Source: Methylobacillus flagellatus_A
GTDB taxonomy: Bacteria > Pseudomonadota > Gammaproteobacteria > Burkholderiales > Methylophilaceae
NCBI RefSeq assembly: GCF_031344055.1
Contig: NZ_JADBEN010000007.1
DNA length: 64,000 nt
Strand: one strand, 5' to 3'
The notes below the pieces were generated by a model. That model did no database searches. It was not told where the DNA came from and was given only the letters and a program-made list of their open reading frames with translations. The translations under genes and the position numbers were made by a program. Below are positions 35,559 through 44,597 of the stretch, one piece after another; position 1 is the first letter of the stretch; each line of letters begins with the position of its first letter.

Positions 35559-36401
35559 ATGCAGCTTGTGATCGTCACTGGTCTTTCGGGTTCAGGCAAG
35601 AGCATCGTACTCAAGATGCTGGAGGACAGCGGCTACTATTGCATCGACAACCTGCCGGCCACCTTGCTGCCCCAGGCTTCGGAGCACCTGAGCCAGGGCA
35701 ACCACGAACGGGTGGCGATCAGCATCGATACCCGCAGCGCCTCGCTCGAGGCGCTGCCCGGCAACATCCGCAAGCTCAAGGGCGAGGGCATCGAAGTACA
35801 GGTGCTTTTCTTGGAGGCCAATGTCGAGACCCTGGTCAAGCGCTACAGCGAAACGCGCCGCCGCCATCCGTTGAGCAGCGATACCAGCACCCTGGCGGAA
35901 AGCATCAGCCACGAGCGCCATTTGCTGGAGCCGTTGGTGGACCTGGGGTTGCGCATCGATACCAGCAGCCTCAGCGCCAACGCCTTGCGCAATTGGGTCA
36001 AGGAATTCGTGACGCAGAAGAACGGCGAACTGATCCTGCTGTTCTCTTCATTCGGCTTCAAGCATGGCATTCCGCTGGACGCGGATTACGTGTTTGACGT
36101 GCGTTGCCTGCCCAACCCCTATTATGATCTGGAGCTCAGGCCGCAGACGGGGCAAGACAAGCCTGTATGTGACTTTCTCGAATGTCACGACAGCGTGCAC
36201 GGCATGTACGACGATATCCGCGGTTTTATCGAACGTTGGCTGCCAAGCTTCATTGCCGACAACCGCAGCTACCTGACCGTGGCGATCGGCTGCACGGGCG
36301 GCCAGCATCGTTCGGTCTATTTCGCAGAGCGCCTGGCCGCGCATTTCCGTCACCAGCAATACCGCGTGCTGGTACGGCATAGGTCACTGGAGAAAAACTA
36401 G
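35559..36401 (+). CDS. rapZ: RNase adapter protein RapZ
   Basis: Nucleotide-binding protein of 280 residues. In enterobacteria RapZ guides RNase E to the sRNA GlmZ to control glucosamine-6-phosphate synthase. Walker A GLSGSGKSIVLKMLEDSGYYCIDNLP, then DTRSASLEALP, TRRRHPLS, SSFGFKHGIPLDADYVFDVRCLPNPYY and the C-terminal IGCTGGQHRSVYFAERL are all family hallmarks. Lies between hprK and the EIIA gene. Confidence 0.96.
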   Translation: MQLVIVTGLSGSGKSIVLKMLEDSGYYCIDNLPATLLPQASEHLSQGNHERVAISIDTRSASLEALPGNIRKLKGEGIEVQVLFLEANVETLVKRYSETRRRHPLSSDTSTLAESISHERHLLEPLVDLGLRIDTSSLSANALRNWVKEFVTQKNGELILLFSSFGFKHGIPLDADYVFDVRCLPNPYYDLELRPQTGQDKPVCDFLECHDSVHGMYDDIRGFIERWLPSFIADNRSYLTVAIGCTGGQHRSVYFAERLAAHFRHQQYRVLVRHRSLEKN

Positions 36402-36448
36402 GCTGGCATCGCCGGCCGGAGAGCTCCTGAGGATACGGGATACAAAGC

Positions 36449-36859
36449 ATGATAGGTATACTCATCATTGCCCATGGAACGCTGGGCGAAAGCCTGATTC
36501 ACTGTGCAAGCCATGTCATGGGCTCGCGCCCGCCCCTGTTGAGGCAGCTCGGCGTCGGCACCCATGACGACCCGGGCGGGCTGCTGCCGCAGGCTCAGCA
36601 AATGATCAGGGAGCTGGACGAGGGGCAAGGGGTGCTGATACTTTCCGATATCTACGGCGCCACGCCCTGCAACCTGGTGACGAAGTTGCTGATCCCGGGC
36701 CATGTCGAAGGCGTGGCGGGGGTCAACCTGCCCATGCTGGTGCGGGCGCTCACCTACCGGCAGGGCAACGGCATCATGACCCTGGTCGAGAAATCCATCA
36801 GCGGCGGGCGTGACGGGGTGGTACATTTTTCCAAGGACGCATGTAAGCATCATGATTAA
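36449..36859 (+). CDS. PTS mannose/fructose-family EIIA component
   Basis: A stand-alone EIIA domain of 136 residues with the phosphorylation site His9 in IIAHGTLGES and ILSDIYGATPCNLVTKLL. No EIIB, EIIC or EIID genes are nearby, so this is the regulatory PTS arrangement of betaproteobacteria rather than a sugar transporter. The 3' end overlaps the HPr gene by eight bases. Confidence 0.93.
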   Translation: MIGILIIAHGTLGESLIHCASHVMGSRPPLLRQLGVGTHDDPGGLLPQAQQMIRELDEGQGVLILSDIYGATPCNLVTKLLIPGHVEGVAGVNLPMLVRALTYRQGNGIMTLVEKSISGGRDGVVHFSKDACKHHD

Positions 36860-37121
36860 ACAAGAAATAGAAATCATCAACAAACTGGGCTTGCACGCCC
36901 GCGCATCGACCAAACTCACGCAGACTGCCAGCCAGCATGCCTGCGAAATCTGGATCGAGCGCAACGGCAGGCGGGTCAACGCCAAGAGCATCATGGGCGT
37001 GATGATGCTGGCGGCAAGCAAGGGGAGCAAAGTGACGCTCGAAACCAACGGCAGCGACGAACAGGCCGCCATGGATGCCCTCGTGAAACTCATCAACGAC
37101 CGTTTTGGCGAGCCGGAATAA
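36852..37121 (+). CDS. ptsH: Phosphocarrier protein HPr
   Basis: Phosphocarrier of 89 residues. His15 in NKLGLHARAS is the PEP-dependent site and Ser46 in NAKSIMGVMML is the HprK site; both are intact. The ATG at 36852 lies inside the end of the EIIA gene, which suggests coupled translation. Followed by ptsI. Confidence 0.96.
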   Translation: MIKQEIEIINKLGLHARASTKLTQTASQHACEIWIERNGRRVNAKSIMGVMMLAASKGSKVTLETNGSDEQAAMDALVKLINDRFGEPE

Positions 37122-37164
37122 CGTCCCGACCATGTTTTTCCTCCCCCCTCAGGAATAATCTCCT

Positions 37165-38904
37165 ATGGCCCAGAGCAGCAAGGTCAGTTTCTCCATGCAC
37201 GGCGTCGGCGTGTCGGGCGGCATCGCCATCGGCAACGCCCACCTCGTCACCAACGCCCTGGTCGAGGTGGTGCATTACCAGATCCCGAAAAAGGCGCTGG
37301 TCGCTGAAATCATCCGCTTCGAACAAGCGCTGGAGCGTGTCAGGCACGACCTGGAAGCGGTGCGCGAGCAGTTGCCGGCCAACGCGCCGGCCGAGCTGGC
37401 GGCCTTTATCAACACGCATTTGATGATTCTGTCCGACAAGCACTTGTCGGAAGAGCCCAAGGCCATCATCGAGCAGGAACTGTGCAATGCCGAATGGGCA
37501 TTGAAGCAGCAGATGCACGAGCTGGTGGCGCAATTCGAGTTGATCGAAGACGAATACCTGCGCGAGCGCAAGCAGGACGTGGTGCAGGTGGTGGAGCGCA
37601 TCATCAAGGTCTTGCTCGGGCATCCCAGCGAGGCGGTGCGGCCGGACGAAAGCGCGCAGATCCTCGTGGCGTACGACGTCTCGCCTGCCGACGCCATCCA
37701 GTTCAAGCACCACCAGTTCGCCGCTTTCATCACCGACGTGGGCGGCGCGACCTCGCACACCGCCATTCTCGCGCGGAGCCTGAGCATCCCGTCGATTGTG
37801 GCGCTGCACCGCGCTCGCGACTTGATTCGCGACGGCGAGCTCATCATCGTCGACGGCAACCATGGCATCGTCATCGTCAACCCGGACAAGGATACCCTGG
37901 CCGAATACCGCCTGCGCCAGGAGGAATGGGAGCTGGAGCAGCAGAAGCTCAAGCGCCTCAAGCTGACCAAGGCGGTGACTCTGGACGGGGTTGAAGTCGA
38001 GCTGCACGCCAATATCGAAGTGCCTTCCGACGTTGCCAAGGCCAAAGCGGTGGGCGCTACCGGCATTGGACTTTACCGTACCGAGTTCCTGTTCATGAAC
38101 CGGCGCGAGATGCCGGACGAGGAAGAGCAGTTCGCGGCCTATCGCACGGTGGCGGAAATGATGAAGGGCATGCCGGTGACGATCCGTACCCTAGACCTCG
38201 GCGCCGACAAGCAGATGAACCCGGATGCCGCGCGCAGCTGCACCAATCCCGCGCTGGGTTTGCGCGCCATCCGCCTCTGCCTGTCCGAACCGCAGATTTT
38301 CCATACCCAGTTGCGCGCCATCCTGCGCGCATCGCATTACGGCAAGATCAAGATCCTGATTCCCATGCTGTCGTCGCTGCTGGAATTGAGGCAGACGACC
38401 ATCTTGCTGGAGCGCGCCAAGGAAAGCCTGCGCGCGGAAAACGTCCCGTTCGACGAAGGGATCAAGCTGGGCGGCATGATCGAGATTCCCGCAGCGGCTA
38501 TCAATGCCGAGGCCTTTGCGCGCGAACTGGATTTCCTCTCCATCGGCACCAACGACCTGATCCAGTATTCTTTGGCGATCGACCGTACGGACGACTCGGT
38601 GTCGCATCTGTATAAGCCTTCGCATCCCGCCGTGCTCAAGCTGATCGAGATGACGATCAAGGCCGGCAACAAGCTGGGCAAGCCGGTATCGGTGTGCGGC
38701 GAAATGGCGGGCGACATCCATTTCACACGGTTATTGCTCAGCATGGGCTTGCGCCAGTTCTCCATGCACCCGTCGCATGTGCTGACCATCAAGCGCCAGG
38801 TGCTGCAGACCGAGCTGCAGGCCATTGCCGCGCTGGCCCGCAAGATCATGAACGCCTACGATATCGACAAGATCGAACCTTTGCTGGAAAAACTCAATCA
38901 GTAG
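37165..38904 (+). CDS. ptsI: Phosphoenolpyruvate-protein phosphotransferase (enzyme I)
   Basis: Transfers phosphate from PEP to HPr, 579 residues. The phosphohistidine is His198 in GGATSHTAILARSLSIPSIV; the C-terminal PEP-binding TIM barrel has GIGLYRTEFLFMNR, TIRTLDLGADKQ, NPALGLRAIR, DFLSIGTNDLIQYSLAIDR and VCGEMAGD. With HPr and one EIIA it completes a regulatory phosphorelay; output is probably through HprK and protein partners. Confidence 0.97.
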   Translation: MAQSSKVSFSMHGVGVSGGIAIGNAHLVTNALVEVVHYQIPKKALVAEIIRFEQALERVRHDLEAVREQLPANAPAELAAFINTHLMILSDKHLSEEPKAIIEQELCNAEWALKQQMHELVAQFELIEDEYLRERKQDVVQVVERIIKVLLGHPSEAVRPDESAQILVAYDVSPADAIQFKHHQFAAFITDVGGATSHTAILARSLSIPSIVALHRARDLIRDGELIIVDGNHGIVIVNPDKDTLAEYRLRQEEWELEQQKLKRLKLTKAVTLDGVEVELHANIEVPSDVAKAKAVGATGIGLYRTEFLFMNRREMPDEEEQFAAYRTVAEMMKGMPVTIRTLDLGADKQMNPDAARSCTNPALGLRAIRLCLSEPQIFHTQLRAILRASHYGKIKILIPMLSSLLELRQTTILLERAKESLRAENVPFDEGIKLGGMIEIPAAAINAEAFARELDFLSIGTNDLIQYSLAIDRTDDSVSHLYKPSHPAVLKLIEMTIKAGNKLGKPVSVCGEMAGDIHFTRLLLSMGLRQFSMHPSHVLTIKRQVLQTELQAIAALARKIMNAYDIDKIEPLLEKLNQ

Positions 38905-38951
38905 TCCATATACTGTTGTTCCGGCCATTCATTTCTGAGGGGGATTCCACC

Positions 38952-39293
38952 ATGAGCAACCTGATTCCGGTTCCCAGCGCGGACGAAAAGAACATCGCCG
39001 TGGTCACCCATCTGGCGGGCACGGTGTTCAGCCTGTTTCCCGCACTTTTCGTCTGGCTGCTGAAAAAGGACAGCAGCCCCTTTATCGGCGAGCAAGCGCG
39101 CGAAGCGCTGAATTTCCAGATCACCCTCTTGATAGGGTATGCCATCAGCTCCATATTGATGGTGATACTCGTCGGTTTCGTGCTGGCTGGCATCCTCTGG
39201 ATTGCCAACCTCATCCTTTGCGTGCTGGCCGCCATTGCCGCGAGCCAGGGACAGGAATACCGTTACCCGTTTACATTGCGATTGATTAGTTAA
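38952..39293 (+). CDS. DUF4870 family membrane protein
   Basis: Small membrane protein of 113 residues with the DUF4870 pattern: DEKNIAVVTHLAGTVFSLFPALFVWLLKKD, ARE ALNFQIT and a C-terminal hydrophobic pair of helices ending QEYRYPFTLRLI. About three membrane segments. Function unknown. The ATG at 38952 matches the family start; it sits between ptsI and prlC. Confidence 0.88.
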   Translation: MSNLIPVPSADEKNIAVVTHLAGTVFSLFPALFVWLLKKDSSPFIGEQAREALNFQITLLIGYAISSILMVILVGFVLAGILWIANLILCVLAAIAASQGQEYRYPFTLRLIS

Positions 39294-39302
39294 GGATTCC
39301 AA

Positions 39303-41342
39303 GTGAGCATTGCCAACAACCCATTGCTGGATTTTTCCGGCCTGCCCCAATTCGACCAAGTCAAGGCCGAGCACGTCACCCCCGCCGTAGACCACTTGCT
39401 GGAAAAGGGCAAGGCACTGGTCGAAACGCTGGTGGCAGAATCCGCGCCGCCTACCTGGGAAAGCTTCGTGCGGCCGCTGGAAGATTTCGAAGAACAGATC
39501 TCGCGCGCCTGGTCGCAAGTCGGCCACCTCAATGCCGTCGTCAACAGCCCCGAATTGCGCGAAGCCTACAACGAGAACCTGCCCAAGCTGACCGCGTTCT
39601 ATGCCGACCTTTCGCAGGATGAGCGCCTGTACGCCAAATTCCGTGCCTTGCGCGCCAGTGTAGACTACGACAAGCTCAACACCGCCCAGCGCAAGATTGT
39701 CGATAACGAATTGCGCGATTTCCGCCTCGGCGGCGCCGAGTTGCCGGAAGACAAAAAGGCGCGCTTCAAGGCGATTCAGGAAGAGCTTTCCACCCTCGCC
39801 GCCAAGTTCGAGGAAAACCTGCTCGACACCACCAACGACTACGCCTTGTTCATCGAGGACGAAGCCCGGTTGCAGGGCGTGCCGGAAGACGCCTTGCAGG
39901 CTGCGGCCGAAGCCGCCAAGGCCGATGAAAAAACCGGCTGGAAATTCACCCTGCACTTCCCTTCCTACATGCCGGTGCTGCAATACGGCGACAACCGCGA
40001 GTTGCGCGAAACGCTTTACCGCGCCTATGCGACCCGCGCCTCCGAGTTCGGCAAGCCGGAGTGGGACAACACCGAGATCATCAGCAAACTCCTCACGTTG
40101 CGCCATGAGGCCGCCGTGTTGCTGGGCTACAGCAACTATGCCGAAACCTCGCTCGCCACCAAGATGGCGGAAACCCCGGCCCAGGTTGAAGAGTTCCTCA
40201 ACAACCTCGCCAAGCGCGCCAAGCCCTTCGCCGAGCGCGACATGCAGGAACTCAATCAATATGCCGCCGAGAAACTGGGCCTGGCCGAACTGCAAGCCTG
40301 GGATATCGCCTACGCCTCCGAGAAACTGCGCGAGGAAAAGTACGCGTTCTCCGACCAGGAAGTGAAGCAATACTTCCCCGAACAGCAAGTGCTGCAAGGC
40401 CTGTTCAAGGTCACCGAGACCATTTTCGGCCTGCAGGTGCGCAAGAAGCAAGCGCCGGTCTGGCACAAGGACGTCAGTTTCTACGAAATCACCACCCCGG
40501 CAGGCGAGCCGGTCGGCCAGTTCTACCTCGACCTCTACGCGCGCAACAACAAGCGCGGCGGCGCCTGGATGGACGAAGCCATCACCCGCCGCAGGAAGAA
40601 CCACGGCGTCGAAATCCCCGTGGCCTACCTCACCTGCAACTTCTCCGCGCCGGTTGGCGGCAAGCCCGCCTTGTTCACGCACGATGAAGTCATCACCATG
40701 TTCCACGAATTCGGCCATGGCCTGCACCATATGCTGACCCAGGTGGAAGACTATGGCGTATCCGGCATCAAGGGCGTGGAATGGGATGCCGTGGAACTGC
40801 CCAGCCAGTTCATGGAGAACTTTTGCTGGGAGTGGGACGTGCTGCGCCACATGACCAGGCACGTTGATACCGGCGAGCACTTGCCCAAGGCGCTCTTTGA
40901 CAAGATGGTCGCCGCCAAGAACTTCCAGGCCGGCATGCAGACCGTGCGCCAGATCGAGTTCTCCCTGTTCGACATGCGCCTGCATTCCGATTTCAGCGAA
41001 TACGATACCAGCACGGCGCTCACCCTGATCGAAGCCATCCGCGACGAAGTCGCCGTGGTGCGTCCGCCCAAGTGGAACCGCTTCCCCAACAACTTCTCGC
41101 ACATCTTCGCGGGCGGTTATGCGGCTGGTTATTACAGCTACAAATGGGCGGAAGTGCTTTCCGCCGACGCCTACAGCATGTTCGAGGAAAACGGCGTGCT
41201 ATCCGCGGAAACCGGCAAACGCTTCTGGAACGAGATACTGGCGCAAGGCGGCTCACGCCCTGCGCTGGAATCGTTCATCGCGTTTAGGGGCCGGGAGCCG
41301 AGCATTGATGCTTTGTTAAGGCATAACGGCATGACGGCTTAA
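39303..41342 (+). CDS. prlC: Oligopeptidase A (M3 metallopeptidase)
   Basis: Cytoplasmic zinc endopeptidase degrading short peptides and cleaved signal peptides. It is 679 residues with the thermolysin-like motif HEFGH at residues 468-472 (TMFHEFGHGLHHML) and the third ligand region in EWDAVELPSQFMENFCWE. The product starts at GTG 39303, ten bases after the DUF4870 stop. GC-rich like the core genome; the accessory region begins just after it. Confidence 0.96.
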   Translation: MSIANNPLLDFSGLPQFDQVKAEHVTPAVDHLLEKGKALVETLVAESAPPTWESFVRPLEDFEEQISRAWSQVGHLNAVVNSPELREAYNENLPKLTAFYADLSQDERLYAKFRALRASVDYDKLNTAQRKIVDNELRDFRLGGAELPEDKKARFKAIQEELSTLAAKFEENLLDTTNDYALFIEDEARLQGVPEDALQAAAEAAKADEKTGWKFTLHFPSYMPVLQYGDNRELRETLYRAYATRASEFGKPEWDNTEIISKLLTLRHEAAVLLGYSNYAETSLATKMAETPAQVEEFLNNLAKRAKPFAERDMQELNQYAAEKLGLAELQAWDIAYASEKLREEKYAFSDQEVKQYFPEQQVLQGLFKVTETIFGLQVRKKQAPVWHKDVSFYEITTPAGEPVGQFYLDLYARNNKRGGAWMDEAITRRRKNHGVEIPVAYLTCNFSAPVGGKPALFTHDEVITMFHEFGHGLHHMLTQVEDYGVSGIKGVEWDAVELPSQFMENFCWEWDVLRHMTRHVDTGEHLPKALFDKMVAAKNFQAGMQTVRQIEFSLFDMRLHSDFSEYDTSTALTLIEAIRDEVAVVRPPKWNRFPNNFSHIFAGGYAAGYYSYKWAEVLSADAYSMFEENGVLSAETGKRFWNEILAQGGSRPALESFIAFRGREPSIDALLRHNGMTA

Positions 41343-41407
41343 AAGGCGGAATTTTTATATCTGTATGATATAAGAATTTCCTTTAAGATTAACTGGATGA
41401 ATTTAGT

Positions 41408-41782
41408 ATGATAGATGAATCTACTTGGCACAGAGTGCCGAATGCACAAAAACGTTTTGTATGGACTGCAACAGCGGATGGCATACGCTTACATCATACA
41501 AATGAAAATGCTTCATATGTGATTACTTGGGAAATTTTTCATGCAATTCTTGAACAAGCAAGGAATATGGCTGCCACTCAGAATGGCATCATAACTGCAG
41601 GAATACACCAATCTGATCCAACACCAGGGTCTATTGGTGAATGGGTACTGGCGCAACGATTTGTTATTGAAACGGGCAATGTAACACCGAGACACTTGTC
41701 ATTTCTTGGGCCAATTTTCGGACGTATGGGCTTTATACGACGTCAAATAAGCGGAAACTCAATACAGTGGGTATTTAATTAA
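41408..41782 (+). CDS. Hypothetical protein
   Basis: A 124-residue protein I do not recognise. It has no signal peptide or membrane segment and is rich in aromatic residues (WHRVPNAQKRFVWTATADGIRLHH, SYVITWEIFHAILEQARNMA, FGRMGFIRRQISGNSIQWVF). The layout suggests an alpha/beta domain with a central helix. Base composition is much more AT-rich than prlC before it, which suggests recent acquisition. No clear partner gene. Confidence 0.55.
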   Translation: MIDESTWHRVPNAQKRFVWTATADGIRLHHTNENASYVITWEIFHAILEQARNMAATQNGIITAGIHQSDPTPGSIGEWVLAQRFVIETGNVTPRHLSFLGPIFGRMGFIRRQISGNSIQWVFN

Positions 41783-42127
41783 GGGCGCAATGCAATTAGG
41801 AGGCGCAACTATCAACGAGCAATACGCCATATTCTAAGCTCAATAAATTATCTTCGCTTTCCGATAAAATTTTCATGTAACTCCTTTTTCTTGTCAGGAT
41901 GGATAGTCACGCGCAATAGCGGGGCCTCCACTAATGCGCTGGTAATAGTTAGCACAGTGATACAGGGGTGTTCATTGAATTGATCTGCATTGGATCACCA
42001 ATGTGGGAAGGAGCTTGCCGAACTCGCTTTCAAGGCATCTACAGTAGGCATGAATTTACTCCTGAATAACAAGTAATGCAGTCACGGTGCTAAAGTATTC
42101 TGATGTCATAATCGCAAAGGCAAGCCC
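41783..42127. other. Intergenic region, no clear gene
   Basis: About 345 bases. Apart from a minus-strand 26-codon frame at 41796-41876 I see no gene, terminator or RNA. GGATCACCAATG and TTCAAGG words occur but form no convincing structure. Confidence 0.4.
41796..41876 (-). CDS. Possible 26-residue small ORF
   Basis: ATG at 41876 is preceded by AAAAAGGAG with a four-base spacer and opens MKILSESEDNLLSLEYGV, ending in TAA. The ribosome site is the only evidence; it could be a small protein or the start of a decayed gene. Confidence 0.25.
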   Translation of the reverse strand: MKILSESEDNLLSLEYGVLLVDSCAS

Positions 42128-42601
42128 ATGGACGATGTCATTGCTGCCATCCGTAGTTGTATCGAAAGTGACACGACGTTGTCGGTCGGAGTTGGCCACC
42201 CCAAGAAGGTTTGCACCCGGATAGTGATATGGCCTTGGAGAATCGCTTCCTCACAAGATTTGCGCAGCCAAACGCTTCCGCGAGAGGCTGTTGATGCCCG
42301 CCGGCTTCCTTCACCGCTGTTCTCGTTGGATTTCCTGCTGTTTTCCAAGGAGGGAGTCGAGCCTTTGATCAAAGTGGCGAGGGTGCTGGAGGATTATGCC
42401 GTGATAGAGCTGGATGATGCACGCTACAAGCTGGCGGAGCAGCCGCTTGATCCGGAATTGCAGGTTGCGATTCTCGGCAATGCAGGCGTACCTTTGCAAC
42501 CGGTGTTGCGCTATATCATCTCTCAGTTGAGCATCGCCAGCAATGCTCCAACGGATGTATCCGCCCCGATTCTTGAAAAAGGCCGGATGATCATCAAGTA
42601 A
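42128..42601 (+). CDS. Hypothetical protein
   Basis: A 157-residue soluble protein I do not recognise. It begins MDDVIAAIRSCIESDTTL, has an Arg/Pro/Leu-rich middle (QTLPREAVDARRLPSPLFSLDFLLFSK) and a C-terminal acidic half (EDYAVIELDDARYKLAEQPLDPELQ). Composition is closer to the core genome than its left neighbour. No ribosome site is obvious. It stands 60 bases before the DUF333 lipoprotein in the same direction. Confidence 0.5.
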   Translation: MDDVIAAIRSCIESDTTLSVGVGHPKKVCTRIVIWPWRIASSQDLRSQTLPREAVDARRLPSPLFSLDFLLFSKEGVEPLIKVARVLEDYAVIELDDARYKLAEQPLDPELQVAILGNAGVPLQPVLRYIISQLSIASNAPTDVSAPILEKGRMIIK

Positions 42602-42661
42602 ACAATTGCATGCCATGATGCGATGTGGCGTTCTCTGGTTACCTAAGAAAGGCACTTTTGG

Positions 42662-42916
42662 ATGATGATTTTTCGAGCATCTTTATTCCTGATGACATGT
42701 TCTGTCATGGCAGGTTGTTCTTCCGGCAGTGGACAAAAGCCCGCTAAGCTTGACATGGCGAATCCCGCTTCTGTTTATTGCGTCAACAAGGGCGGCAAGA
42801 TTGAGCTCCAACAGAATGCGTCTGGCGGAACGATCGGCATGTGCCATTTGCCGGATGGCACGGTCATTGAAGAGTGGGAGTTGTTCCGGCGCGATCATCC
42901 TGTGCCGAAAGGATGA
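42662..42916 (+). CDS. DUF333 lipoprotein
   Basis: An 84-residue predicted lipoprotein: hydrophobic signal ending LMTCSVMAGC with the lipobox cysteine at residue 19, then a DUF333 domain recognisable from NPASVYCVNKGGKIELQ, GTIGMCHLPDGTVIEEWELFR. DUF333 proteins are small periplasmic or outer-membrane proteins of unknown role, some annotated as hemolysin-like. Two adjacent ATGs make the start uncertain by one codon. Confidence 0.85.
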   Translation: MMIFRASLFLMTCSVMAGCSSGSGQKPAKLDMANPASVYCVNKGGKIELQQNASGGTIGMCHLPDGTVIEEWELFRRDHPVPKG

Positions 42917-43265
42917 TCGCGCAACTTGTTGGTTTATAAATAAACTCATGCCAGCCCTATCTTTCCCGAACCAGAGGCTAGCTTCGGCGTTACCCTCTGG
43001 CGCATGCTTGCGCTTTTGTCATTCTTTCCTTTATCCAGCGCTGTATAGGCGTCATCTTCAGTATCTTTTCTCGCAGCATGCCTTGAATGCTATATAGGCA
43101 TTGTTTCAACCGATAGGTGGTAGATGCCTTCGGGAGCAGCATGTACTGCCATGCGATTTTCTGTATTTTTTGCTCATAGACCGTACATTTGAACGGTGTT
43201 TTTCTGAATTTCCGCTCGCTAGACTTTGACTCATCTTATTTCAAGTCATGAGCGAGGAAATCAGT
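42917..43265. other. Intergenic leader of the dimethylformamide operon
   Basis: About 350 bases without a gene, ending at the binding-protein ATG. It holds a candidate regulator site (entry at 43180). The left part contains only short words such as GCGTCATC and no clear terminator for the DUF333 gene. Confidence 0.5.
43180..43225 (+). promoter_or_regulatory. Candidate LuxR-type dyad and promoter
   Basis: ACCGTACATTTGAACGGT (43180-43197) is a dyad (ACCGT / ACGGT). TAGACT at 43220-43225 could be the -10 element. The dyad centre then lies about 43 bases before the predicted start, the class II activator position used by LuxR-type regulators. There is no good -35, consistent with activator dependence. 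This is inference from spacing. Confidence 0.4.
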
Positions 43266-44564
43266 ATGGATACGAATTTTGAGCGCCGGAGAATCATGCA
43301 AATGCTGGCGGCGGCGTCGGCCGCAGCCGCGGTTCCTATTGGCACCATTGCGGCGACGGCTGATGTCAGTGCGCCGAAGAAGCCCACTGGCAAGCCTATC
43401 GTACTTGGCCTGACGATTTCGACAACCGCTGCTGCCGGGGTTGCGGACCATGCCGACCACATGAACGGCTCGATTTTCGCTCAGGAAGAGATCAATGCCA
43501 ATGGCGGCATTCTCGGCCGTCCGTTGGAACTTCGGCCAATTGATGTCGATCTCCTGTCGGCAGAAAGCTGCCAAGCTTCCATCCGCAAGCTGGTTGACCT
43601 GAAAGTGCATGCGATCAGCTCGCCTTTCCTGTTCGTGCCGATTCCTGCGATGGACGCCTCGGTCAATTACAAGTGTCCCTATGTCAATGGCAATACCCAA
43701 CGGGCTGCGACCGACCTGGTAGCCAAATACCCTGCAAAGTACAACCACATATTCCAGATGGATCCTTCCGAGGTGTTCTATGGCGAAACCTTCCCTGTGT
43801 TTCTTGAGAGCCTTGAAGCCAGCGGTAGCTGGAAGCCCAAGAATAACAAGGTGCATATCGTTCAGGAGCAGATCGCCTATTGCCAGACCATTTCCCGCGC
43901 TTGCCAGGCGGCACTCAAAAACAGCCGTTTCGAGCTGGCCAAGGTGACGGATATCCAGTACCCGGTGCAGGACTGGGGTAGCGTGATCAGGGATATCAAG
44001 AAGACCGGCGCCGGTACGGTGATGATGGATCACTGGGTGGCTGCCGAGTATGCCGCATTCTGCAAGCAGTTCCGTGCCAACCCGCTCAAGGGAACACTGA
44101 TTTACCTGCAATACGGCCCGTCGCAGCCTGAATTCCTGGAGCTGACCGGGAAAGCGGCGGAAGGGTTTGTCTGGAGCACGGTGCTCGGGGTGTATGCCGA
44201 CAAGAAAGGCCAGGCTTTCCGCGACAAATACCAGAAGCGCTTTCCGGGAAAGACGATGGGGCTGTGCTACACCGGCGGCGGCTACGATATCGTCAATATG
44301 CTGGCCCAGGCCTGGAATGCCGTGGGCAATCCCGATGATTTCAAGGCCGTGAACGACTATCTCCGCAAAACCGCATTCCGTGGCGTCTGCGGCTGGTCCT
44401 ACATGGGCAATGCCAGACAGGAAGCCCGTCATTTTCCGCTGGGTACGCAAAGTATCGATAGCGGCATGAGCCAGCTCTATTTCCAGGTTCAGGGCGGACA
44501 ACACAAGATCATTTATCCCCCGCAACTCAAGGAAGTCGATTTCAAGCCAACGCCATGGATGTAA
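43266..44564 (+). CDS. ABC transporter substrate-binding protein (Peripla_BP_6 type, amide/urea-like)
   Basis: Periplasmic binding protein of 432 residues from the branched-chain amino acid/urea/amide family. The twin-arginine-like signal ERRRIMQMLAAASAAAAVP suggests Tat or Sec export. The mature domain has IVLGLTISTTAAAGVADHADHMNGSIFAQEEINANGGILGRPL and later CYTGGGYDIVNMLAQAWNAVG. I chose ATG 43266, eight bases after GAGGAAA; the ATG at 43248 has no ribosome site. First gene of the operon; dimethylformamide or a related small amide is the inferred ligand. Confidence 0.88.
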   Translation: MDTNFERRRIMQMLAAASAAAAVPIGTIAATADVSAPKKPTGKPIVLGLTISTTAAAGVADHADHMNGSIFAQEEINANGGILGRPLELRPIDVDLLSAESCQASIRKLVDLKVHAISSPFLFVPIPAMDASVNYKCPYVNGNTQRAATDLVAKYPAKYNHIFQMDPSEVFYGETFPVFLESLEASGSWKPKNNKVHIVQEQIAYCQTISRACQAALKNSRFELAKVTDIQYPVQDWGSVIRDIKKTGAGTVMMDHWVAAEYAAFCKQFRANPLKGTLIYLQYGPSQPEFLELTGKAAEGFVWSTVLGVYADKKGQAFRDKYQKRFPGKTMGLCYTGGGYDIVNMLAQAWNAVGNPDDFKAVNDYLRKTAFRGVCGWSYMGNARQEARHFPLGTQSIDSGMSQLYFQVQGGQHKIIYPPQLKEVDFKPTPWM

Positions 44565-44597
44565 CCCGGGCTTTCACAAACGATTCGATGGGTATGA

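Noticed and set aside
38898..41102. Minus-strand 734-codon open frame
   Set aside because: Antisense shadow of prlC, which has the complete M3 peptidase sequence and zinc motif.
43236..44525. Minus-strand 429-codon open frame opposite the binding protein
   Set aside because: Antisense shadow; the plus strand carries the recognisable signal peptide and family motifs.
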